Assembly: GCA_936450465.1 (NCBI GenBank)
Contig: OW388291.1
Location: 75,291,936-75,355,935 of the forward strand
DNA length: 64,000 bases
From: Gibbula magus
Taxonomy: Eukaryota > Mollusca > Gastropoda > Trochida > Trochidae
Direction: 5' to 3'
Shown: positions 27,110 to 36,135 of the stretch, in pieces
Numbering within the stretch: the stretch's first letter is position 1
How the letters are laid out: every line of letters starts with the position of its first letter
Translations under genes and position numbers: made by a program
Notes under the pieces: generated by a model
Told to the model about the DNA's origin: nothing
Databases searched by the model: none
The model's input: the letters and a program-made list of their open reading frames with translations, nothing else

Positions 27110-30100
27110 GTGGAGTGGGTACTACATGGTCAGTTAACTGTTACCTGTAGAGGCACCTTAACTGTGGAGAGGGTACTACATGGTCAGTTAACTGTTACCT
27201 GTATAGGCACCTTAACTGTGGAGAAGGTACTACATGGTCAGTTAACTGTTACCTGTATAGGCACCTTAACTGTGGAGAGGGTACTACATGGTCAGTTAAC
27301 TGTTACCTGTAGAGGCACCTTAACTGTGGAGAGGGTACTACATGGTCAGTTAACTGTTACCTGTATAGGCACCTTAACTGTGGAGAAGGTACTACATGGT
27401 CAGTTAACTGTTACCTGTATAGGCACCTTAACTGTGGAGAGGGTACTACATGGTCAGTTAACTGTTACCTGTAGAGGCACCTTAACTGTGGAGAGGGTAC
27501 TACATGGTCTGTTAACTGTTACCTGTATAGGCGCCTGAACTGTGGAGTGGGTACTACATGGTCAGTTAACTGTTACCTGTAGAGGCACCTTAACTGTGGA
27601 GAGGGTACTACATGGTCAGTTAACTGTAACCTGTAGAGGCACCTTAACTGTGGAGAGGGTACTACATGGTCAGTTAACTGTTACCTGTAGAGGCACCTTA
27701 AATGTGGAGAGGGTACTACATGGTCAGTTAACTGTTACCTGTAGAGGCACCTTAACTGTGGAGTGGGTACTACATGGTCAGTTAACTGTTACCTGTAGAG
27801 GCACCTTAACTGTGGAGAGGGTACTACATGGTCAGTTAACTGTTACCTGTAGAGGCACCTTAACTGTGGAGAGGGTACTACATGGTCAGTTAACTGTTAC
27901 CTGTAGAGGCATCTTAACTGTGGAGAGGGTACTACATGGTCAGTTAACTGTTACCTGTAGAGGCACCTTAACTGTGGAGTGGGTACTACATGGTCAGTTA
28001 ACTGTTACCTGTATAGGCACCTTAACTGTGGAGAAGGTACTACATGGTCAGTTAACTGTTACCTGTAGAGGCACCTTAACTGTGGAGTGGGTACTACATG
28101 GTCAGTTAACTGTTACCTGTATAGGCACCTTAACTGTGGAGAAGGTACTACATGGTCTGTTAACTGTTACCTGTATAGGCACCTTAACTGTGGAGAGGGT
28201 ACTACATGGTCAGTTAACTGTTACCTGTAGAGGCACCTTAACTGTGGAGAGAGTACTACATGGTCAGTTAACTGTTACCTGTATAGGCACCTTAACTGTG
28301 GAGAGGGTACTACATGGTCTGCTAACTGTTACCTGTATAGGCACCTTAACTGTGGAGAAGGTACTACATGGTCAGTTAACTGCTACCTGTAGAGGCACCT
28401 TAACTGTGGAGAGGGTACTACATGGTCTGTTAACTGTTACCTGTATAGGCACCTTAACTGTGGAGAAGGTACTACATGGTCAGTTAACTGTTACCTGTAG
28501 AGGCACCTTAACTGTGGAGAGGGTACTACATGGTCAGTTAACTGTTACCTGTATAGGCACCTTAACTGTGGAGAGGGTACTACATGGTCTGTTAACTGTT
28601 ACCTGTATAGGCACCTTAACTGTGGAGAAGGTACTACATGGTCAGTTAACTGTTACCTGTATAGGCACCTTAACTGTGGAGAGGGTACTACATGGTCTGT
28701 TAACTGTTACCTGTATAGGCACCTTAACTGTGGAGAAGGTACTACATGGTCAGTTAACTGTTACCTGTAGAGGCACCTTAACTGTGGAGAGGGTACTACA
28801 TGGTCAGTTAACTGTTACCTGTATAGGCGCCTGAACTGTGGAGAGGGTACTACATGGTCTGTTAACTGTTACCTGTATAGGCGCCTGAACTGTGGAGTGG
28901 GTACTACATGGTCAGTTAACTGTTACCTGTAGAGGCACCTTAACTGTGGAGAGGGTACTACATGGTCAGTTAACTGTTACCTGTATAGGCACCTTAACTG
29001 TGGAGAAGGTACTACATGGTCAGTTAACTGTTACCTGTATAGGCACCTTAACTGTGGAGAGGGTACTACATGGTCAGTTAACTGTAACCTGTAGAGGCAC
29101 CTTAACTGTGGAGAGGGTACTACATGGTCAGTTAACTGTTACCTGTAGAGGCACCTTAAATGTGGAGAGGGTACTACATGGTCAGTTAACTGTTACCTGT
29201 AGAGGCACCTTAACTGTGGAGTGGGTACTACATGGTCAGTTAACTGTTACCTGTAGAGGCACCTTAACTGTGGAGAGGGTACTACATGGTCAGTTAACTG
29301 TTACCTGTAGAGGCACCTTAACTGTGGAGAGGGTACTACATGGTCAGTTAACTGTTACCTGTAGAGGCATCTTAACTGTGGAGAGGGTACTACATGGTCA
29401 GTTAACTGTTACCTGTAGAGGCACCTTAACTGTGGAGTGGGTACTACATGGTCAGTTAACTGTTACCTGTATAGGCACCTTAACTGTGGAGAAGGTACTA
29501 CATGGTCAGTTAACTGTTACCTGTAGAGGCACCTTAACTGTGGAGTGGGTACTACATGGTCAGTTAACTGTTACCTGTATAGGCACCTTAACTGTGGAGA
29601 AGGTACTACATGGTTAGTTAACTGTTACCTGTAGAGGCACCTTAACTGTGGAGTGGGTACTACATGGTCAGTTAACTGTTACCTGTAGAGGCACCTTAAC
29701 TGTGGAGAGGGTACTACATGGTCAGTTAACTGTTACCTGTAGAGGCACCTTAACTGTGGAGAGGGTACTACATGGTCAGTTAACTGTTACCTGTATAGGC
29801 ACCTTAACTGTGGAGAGGGTACTACATGGTCAGTTAACTGTTACCTGTAGAGGCACCTTAACTGTGGAGAGGGTACTACATGGTTAGTTAACTGTTACCT
29901 GTAGAGGCACCTTAACTGTGGAGTGGGTACTACATGGTCAGTTAACTGTTACCTGTAGAGGCACCTTAACTGTGGAGAGGGTACTACATGGTCAGTTAAC
30001 TGTTACCTGTAGAGGCACCTTAACTGTGGAGAGGGTACTACATGGTCAGTTAACTGTTACCTGTATAGGCACCTTAACTGTGGAGAGGGTACTACATGGT

Positions 30101-31500
30101 CTGTTAACTGTTACCTGTATAGGCACCTTAACTGTGGAGAAGGTACTACATGGTCAGTTAACTGTTACCTGTAGAGGCACCTTAACTGTGGAGAGGGTAC
30201 TACATGGTCAGTTAACTGTTACCTGTATAGGCACCTTAACTGTGGAGAGGGTACTACATGGTCTGCTAACTGTTACCTGTATAGGCACCTTAACTGTGGA
30301 GAAGGTACTACATGGTCAGTTAACTGCTACCTGTAGAGGCACCTTAACTGTGGAGAGGGTACTACATGGTCTGTTAACTGTTACCTGTATAGGCACCTTA
30401 ACTGTGGAGAAGGTACTACATGGTCAGTTAACTGTTACCTGTAGAGGCACCTTAACTGTGGAGAGGGTACTACATGGTCAGTTAACTGTTACCTGTATAG
30501 GCACCTTAACTGTGGAGAGGGTACTACATGGTCTGTTAACTGTTACCTGTATAGGCACCTTAACTGTGGAGAAGGTACTACATGGTCAGTTAACTGTTAC
30601 CTGTATAGGCACCTTAACTGTGGAGAGGGTACTACATGGTCTGTTAACTGTTACCTGTATAGGCACCTTAACTGTGGAGAAGGTACTACATGGTCAGTTA
30701 ACTGTTACCTGTAGAGGCACCTTAACTGTGGAGAGGGTACTACATGGTCAGTTAACTGTTACCTGTATAGGCACCTTAACTGTGGAGAGGGTACTACATG
30801 GTCTGTTAACTGTTACCTGTATAGGCACCTTAACTGTGGAGAAGGTACTACATGGTCAGTTAACTGTTACCTGTAGAGGCACCTTAACTGTGGAGAGGGT
30901 ACTACATGGTCTGTTAACTGTTACCTGTATAGGCACCTTAACTGTGGAGAAGGTACTACATGGTCAGTTAACTGTTACCTGTAGAGGCACCTTAACTGTG
31001 GAGAGGGTACTACATGGTCAGTTAACTGTTACCTGTATAGGCACCTTAACTGTGGAGAGGGTACTACATGGTCTGTTAACTGTTACCTGTATAGGCACCT
31101 TAACTGTGGAGAAGGTACTACATGGTCAGTTAACTGTTACCTGTATAGGCACCTTAACTGTGGAGAGGGTACTACATGGTCTGTTAACTGTTACCTGTAT
31201 AGGCACCTTAACTGTGGAGAAGGTACTACATGGTCAGTTAACTGTTACCTGTAGAGGCACCTTAACTGTGGAGAGGGTACTACATGGTCTGTTAACTGTT
31301 ACCTGTATAGGCACCTTAACTGTGGAGAAGGTACTACATGGTCAGTTAACTGTTACCTGTAGAGGCACCTTAACTGTGGAGAGGGTACTACATGGTCTGT
31401 TAACTGTTACCTGTATAGGCACCTTAACTGTGGAGAAGGTACTACATGGTCAGTTAACTGTTACCTGTAGAGGCACCTTAACTGTGGAGAGGGTACTACA
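27110..31500. repeat. Overlapping 27-, 33- and 36-unit duplications
   Basis: Rare variants act as markers. TAACTGTAAC at 27621 recurs at 29079 and GGCATCTT near 27909 recurs near 29367, both 1458 bp (27 units) apart. GGTCTGCTAAC near 28316 recurs near 30260, 1944 bp (36 units) apart. The block start at 27110 resembles 28892, 1782 bp (33 units) away, for five units. Confidence 0.85.
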
Positions 31501-32210
31501 TGGTCAGTTAACTGTTACCTGTATAGGCACCTTAACTGTGGAGAGGGTACTACATGGTCTGTTAACTGTTACCTGTATAGGCACCTTAACTGTGGAGAAG
31601 GTACTACATGGTCAGTTAACTGTTACCTGTATAGGCACCTTAACTGTGGAGAGGGTACTACATGGTCTGTTAACTGTTACCTGTATAGGCACCTTAACTG
31701 TGGAGAAGGTACTACATGGTCAGTTAACTGTTACCTGTAGAGGCACCTTAACTGTGGAGAGGGTACTACATGGTCAGTTAACTGTTACCTGTATAGGCAC
31801 CTTAACTGTGGAGAGGGTACTACATGGTCTGTTAACTGTTACCTGTAGAGGCACCTTAACTGTGGAGAGGGTACTACATGGTCAGTTAACTGTTACCTGT
31901 ATAGGCATCTTAACTGTGGAGAGGGTACTACATGGTCAGTTAACTGTTACCTGTAGAGGCACCTTAACTGTGGAGAGGGTAGTACATGGTCAGTTAACTG
32001 TTACCTGTATAGGCACCTTAACTGTGGAGAGGGTACTACATGGTCAGTTAACTGTTACCTGTAGAGGCACCTTAACTGTGGAGAGGGTAGTACATGGTCA
32101 GTTAACTGTTACCTGTATAGGCACCTTAACTGTGGAGAGGGTACTACATGGTCAGTTAACTGTTATCTGTATAGGCACCTTAACTGTGGAGAGGGTAGTA
32201 CATGGTCAGG

Positions 32211-32253
32211 AGAAGAGAGTACTGGAAATTGTTAGTGTTTCTTCTCTGTTGTC
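32211..32253. other. Short junction between minisatellite and trinucleotide tract
   Basis: Forty-three bases of unique sequence separate the last 54-bp unit from the GTA/TAG tract. Confidence 0.7.
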
Positions 32254-32312
32254 AATAGTAGTAGTTGTGGTAGTTATGGTAGTTATGGTAGTAATATTAG
32301 AAGTAGTAGTAC

Positions 32313-32346
<34 letters not shown>

Positions 32347-32582
32347 TACCGTAGCAGTAGTAGAAGTAGTAGTAGTAATGGTGGTGGTAGTTATAGTAGT
32401 AGTAGCAGTAGTAGTAGTAACAGTAGTAATAGTAGTAGTGGTAGTAGTAGTAGAAGTAGTTGTAGTAGTAGTAGTAGTAGTAGTAGTAGAATAGGTAGTG
32501 GTGGTGGTATTCATAGTAGTAATAGTAGTAATAGTGGTGGTAGTAGTAGTGGTGGTGGTGGTGGTGGTAGTTATAGTAGTAC

Positions 32583-32627
<45 letters not shown>

Positions 32628-32674
32628 CAGTAGTGGTGGTGGTAGTTATATTAGTAATAGTAATGGTGGTAGTG

Positions 32675-32728
<54 letters not shown>

Positions 32729-32729
32729 C
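32254..32729. repeat. GTA/TAG trinucleotide tract
   Basis: About 476 bp of TAG/GTA repeats interrupted by GGT, AAT and CAG-type variants. The tract reads as poly-valine in one plus frame and poly-threonine on the minus strand, which creates spurious frames of 92-177 codons and the end of an 858-codon frame. It ends TAGTAGTACATGG, echoing the variant unit end of the neighbouring 54-bp array. Confidence 0.96.
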
Positions 32730-33756
32730 ATGGCACCACAAGTTACCGCATATCACTATATTATAACAAAGAGTAATTAGACAAGAATTATCTTTATTTT
32801 TTCATCATAAATCATTCTGTCGTACGTGTGGAGATCCATTGAGACATATATTAGTATGGCATTGCATGAATAAACTATAAGGTAATCTAATTATTGCAGA
32901 GTTGAAAAATGTCTTTTTTCCTGTCTATAATAATGAGAGCTTATTTTCCCATCTCAATCGAGTTGATTTCAATTTTACGGTGATATTATTTTGCCATTTG
33001 CTTCTAACAAAGAGTCGACAATCGTTTGACCAAATATAATTATGATATCACGTAATCTATCTTGGAGGTGTTCCATTACAAATACATATAAAATTGAAAG
33101 ATGATTATTGAGATTTCGTTTCTTCTTCGTGTATAAGTTTACATGAAATAAACATTCAACTCTTTTTGTAATAGACAGACTCAACTAAAAGAATTTTACG
33201 CGTGAAATGAAATAAGTACATGTGGATATCATGCCCAAACAAATAGCTCTATGGCTGAAAACTAGTTCTAATAGAGCCCATTCTCTTACCAAGAGACGCC
33301 CAAGGAGGACATACTCGATTCACTCTAGCCAGAGAATCCACCGTAAAGTTCTTTGAAGATGAATTGCGATCTTTGTTGGTGTCCAAGCCTGTGAAAACAC
33401 CTCGATTTTTTACCCCATGTGACTTTGCTTTACAACCGTATCGATTTGTTACGATGTATTGTATGAAATTAACAAGGTTTACAGAAACATTAATTTTCTT
33501 TTTATCCTGGATGTTTTAGTTTTTCTTGAGTATTATTTTGAAGACGTTTTCAACTTTCTTTTGGACAGCAGTATATATGAGGACATGTTATACAACAGAT
33601 AATATTAATTTGTATTCTTCATAGTCTAATACAAGTATACCTGAATTCCGTTTATGCAGTGTATGTTTACTTCAGCGACCGAATTATCTATATAGTCGTA
33701 GAAAACCGTGTCACTGTTAAAACGAAAACTGCTTGCGGCAGTATTTGTGTGAGAAC
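32730..33756. other. AT-rich DNA, no gene supported
   Basis: Only short frames of 69 codons or fewer. No repeat or RNA gene recognised. Confidence 0.55.
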
Positions 33757-33997
33757 CTTTTAGAGGATAGATGTAATGACATATGGTCACATTCGGATTC
33801 ATTAAAATGGGATGTCAATGTAACAATTGTTCGATTTTAAATTTCTGAAATCGGCCCATAAATTACTTATATAGGATTTGCTTTTTTTTTTAAAAACCCC
33901 GGAATTTAGCCCCGGCATCCGGAATCAAAATCTGCGGGGGTGTGGTACCTGAAGCGATGACTCCTGTGACGTCACTGGAGTAATCTCATTATCGGCG
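33757..33997 (+). mobile_element. Dispersed about 240-bp element, copy 1
   Basis: Matches the reverse complement of 41398-41625 over its length. Shared blocks include GATGTAATGACATATGGTCA, ATTTCTGAAATCGGCCCATA, AAATCTGCGGG and GCGATGACTCCTGTGACGTC. The ends carry a loose inverted match (TAATGACAT near the start, ATCTCATTA or ATGTCATTA near the end). It looks like a short non-autonomous DNA transposon, but the family is not identified. Confidence 0.82.
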
Positions 33998-34406
33998 ATA
34001 GTCATAATTCAACGTAATTTCGCAACATTTTTTTTTAATTTCACAAACAAATCTTCAATAAAACCATTTAAAATTGTCCATATATCGAATGTTTAGATAT
34101 CTAACTAGGTAATTCCGCAGATGACAATTACATAATTAATGCATGGACGGACGTCAGCTGTCTAGTGTGTCACAGACGACCGTCGCCTGTGGTTAATCAG
34201 TCACGCATCAATGATTGTCTCAAAGCGTTCGCCGTGCTGAGTGTGGTATTGCTAAACTGGTTAAATTAAAATCGTCTTAATAATCAATTGCATGTGTATA
34301 TTGGCTCGATTTTATGCTCAATTGATTCCGATATATAATGTACGTAGAGGTAATAATCTGTCATTCTTGTGAAAAATGCATTTCACGCGAACTTTAAGTA
34401 TTATAA
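33998..34406. other. AT-rich spacer between elements
   Basis: No gene or repeat recognised between the 240-bp element and the palindrome. Confidence 0.5.
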
Positions 34407-34546
34407 GGATAAGCCATAATACCGAGGATATGGTAAGGTTGTGGACCCTGATAGGACGGAAAAACCCGAGGATGCGAAGCATCCGAGGGTTTTTCCTGAG
34501 TTACAGGGTCTACAACCTTACCATATCCGAGGTAGAATGGCTTATC
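34407..34546. mobile_element. Imperfect palindrome, foldback/MITE-like
   Basis: The left arm 34407-34475 and right arm 34479-34546 fold around a 3-nt loop with GGATGC/GCATCC at the centre. Paired outer blocks include GATATGGTAAGGTTGT with ACAACCTTACCATATC and GATAAGCCA with TGGCTTATC. This is too long and well matched for chance. It resembles the hairpins at 56994 and 57579 in layout and in its CCGAGGAT-type core. Confidence 0.85.
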
Positions 34547-34680
34547 TATATTATCAACCGTTTTTGAGTGTAAAACAGGCTTTTTACTTTTTATCGCGTT
34601 AATTTGAGGATCCCTCGGTGATGTCAGCCTGTTAACAGCCGCGCTATATGAGTTTCTTTTGTACCGTGAAATCTCGTCTG
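34547..34680. other. Short spacer
   Basis: AT-rich sequence between the palindrome and the SINE head. It may be part of either element. Confidence 0.4.
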
Positions 34681-34760
34681 CCCCCTTGGCGCAGTAGTCT
34701 AAGGCGTTGACTCAGTGACTACAGGTGATAGTGGATACGGGTTCGAGACGCACATATTCT
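34681..34760 (+). mobile_element. tRNA-Leu-like SINE head or tRNA pseudogene
   Basis: TTGGCGCAGTAGTCTAAGGC at 34686-34705 is a good A-box region and GGGTTCGAGAC at 34739-34749 a good B box. A GACTCAGTG stretch between them sits where a CAG (Leu) anticodon would lie. The acceptor ends do not pair well and no mature tRNA fold can be drawn with confidence, so a SINE 5' head or pseudogene is more likely than a working tRNA. Confidence 0.6.
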
Positions 34761-35284
34761 GTCGTAAACTTATGAAATTTTTCAAAATTAGTCTAAGTTA
34801 GTTTCTTCAGAACTTTACTTTCAAGCCGTCATCTTCACAAATATATCAGGGTTTACAATCATTATAATTCCTTCTAACAGGGTTTACAACTGTCTGTGTA
34901 AACCCTCCTTGGGGGAATTACAAGGTTGTCTGTCCCTCGTACCGGGTGATACGGTTTAGAAAGTATCACGTTATATGGCTGGTAGGTTGATAATCCAGGA
35001 TAGGAAATTGATCCTCGTTTACCGAACCCTAACCATTCGTCTTTGTTTATTGATTGAAGACTCACTGAGGATTTCAAGCAATTGGTTACATTTCTTTACA
35101 TTTGGTGAAATCTCTTTATTTCTATTAGAAAACGTGCTACGACCCCTTTTAAGTACTGACATAACGACTGATGACGGTGTGAGTCATACATCGTGGTATA
35201 ATTTACGTTTGCATTTTTAAGTCCAGATTACCAATAGTTGAATGAATGACAAATCTTATAGTACATGTCATGACACAGACATAA
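34761..35284. other. No gene supported; possible upstream part of a LINE relic
   Basis: A small repeat of AGGGTTTACAA occurs near 34848 and 34880. The stretch runs into the LINE C-terminal fragment, but I cannot recognise reverse-transcriptase sequence in it. Confidence 0.4.
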
Positions 35285-35588
35285 ACATCTCTGCGATCTT
35301 CCCACCAACTTCAGCTATCTGTCCCATCGACATCTACTAGACTTGGTGAACATGCTTTTTCTGTTGCTGCCCCTGTTTTATGGAAATCTCTCCCTCTAGA
35401 ACTCAAAAACTGTGAATCCCTTGGCAGCTTCAAGAAATGTCTCAAATCTCACCTGTTTTCCTTCCCGTGACTTGCTCTGTGACTGTGTATATAGTTTTAA
35501 GGACTGTATATATCTTTGTTCAGCGCCGTTGAGCAGCTATTGTTGGAAACAAGGCGCTATATAAATTAATTATTATTATTATTATTAT
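35285..35588 (+). pseudogene. 3' end of a non-LTR retrotransposon (LINE), L2/CR1-like
   Basis: Plus-strand codons 35285-35470 read TSLRSSHQLQLSVPSTSTRL, then GEHAFSVAAPVLWKSLPL, and finish in a frame ending SHLFSFP and TGA. This is the characteristic C-terminal tail of L2/CR1/Jockey-type reverse transcriptases, where R-A-F-S-V-A-A-P-x-L-W-N-S-L-P and S-F-K-x-x-L-K-x-H-L-F recur. About 115 bp of 3' UTR follow, ending GGCGCTATATAAAT and an ATT trinucleotide tail (about 35568-35588), the usual end of such elements. An in-frame TAA lies just upstream (35282-35284), so this is a 5'-truncated, inactive copy. A possibly related fragment lies at 41030-41271 on the other strand. Confidence 0.88.
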
Positions 35589-36042
35589 GTCACGGTATAA
35601 AGTATACATACATGTACGCAATATCATTGGCAAGTAGCCAATGTCAATGTCAATGTTCATCCTGTTATAACGCTCAAATAACCTCTTATGTATGTTGTAC
35701 CCGTGTACAACAACTCCCACGTTTTAATAGTAATTGCTTTGATTCTATAATAAAACGTTATGTCTGCTATAAGTTGTCTTTTAGATAACTCCACCTCTTC
35801 TTTATCCGGTTTGACTTCCGCAGGAAAAAGAAAAACATATTAATAACATTAATGATATTTTGGACCATACATTGATTGAAATCTACTGATGGGTTATATA
35901 TATTTCAAATTCAATCTTTTCTAAACTAATTTTGAAACCACGCCATAAGATATTCATAATATAATGTTACGTATTTGAAAACAGCTACCATATGATATCA
36001 TGCCCGTAAGTTAAATAGATATTTCTCGATACAAACATTATG

Positions 36043-36046
<4 letters not shown>
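35589..36046. other. AT-rich DNA, no gene supported
   Basis: Nothing recognised between the LINE tail and the TA microsatellite. Confidence 0.5.

Positions 36047-36135
<89 letters not shown>
36047..36135. repeat. TA dinucleotide microsatellite, about 89 bp
   Basis: An uninterrupted TA run except for one TT near 36107. Self-complementary and likely length-polymorphic. Confidence 0.97.

Larger units (their letters stand above)
15201..32210. repeat. Giant 54-bp minisatellite array, 315 units
   Basis: The unit starts TAACTGTTACCTG, has the core GGCACCTTAACTGTGG and ends ACATGGTCAGT. From 15201 to 32210 is 17,010 bp, exactly 315 times 54, and distinctive variants far apart are always separated by multiples of 54, so no net indel is evident. 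Variation is concentrated at a few sites: TAGAGGC/TATAGGC/TAGATGC, GAGAGG/GAGAAGG/GATAGG/GAGTGG/GAGGGG, and GGTCAG/GGTCTG. Because 54 is divisible by 3, one plus frame stays open for up to 1006 codons, with the 18-residue repeat VERVLHGQLTVTCRGTLT. That frame contains no ATG, and every ATG in a consensus unit (ACATGGTCAGTTAA) reaches TAA after two more codons. TGA appears in the open frame in units with GGCGCCTGAA, and TAG near 29612 and 29882. I read it as satellite DNA, not a gene. Confidence 0.97.

Noticed and set aside
15201..32210. CRISPR array
   Set aside because: The units are contiguous without unique spacers, and the context is eukaryotic repeat DNA.
15201..32210. Centromeric satellite
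   Set aside because: Higher-order structure is suggestive, but the array is only 17 kb, flanked by ordinary DNA, and the unit is far shorter than a nucleosome repeat. There is no evidence beyond tandem organisation.
29918..32494. An 858-codon frame with a poly-valine tail
   Set aside because: It is only the 54-bp array running into the GTA/TAG tract in phase; neither part shows coding features.
32206..32739. A 177-codon threonine-rich minus-strand frame
   Set aside because: This is the complement of the trinucleotide tract. Threonine comes from ACT repeats.
34681..34760. Functional tRNA-Leu
   Set aside because: The A and B boxes are good, but the acceptor and anticodon stems do not pair convincingly. 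A SINE head or pseudogene is more likely.
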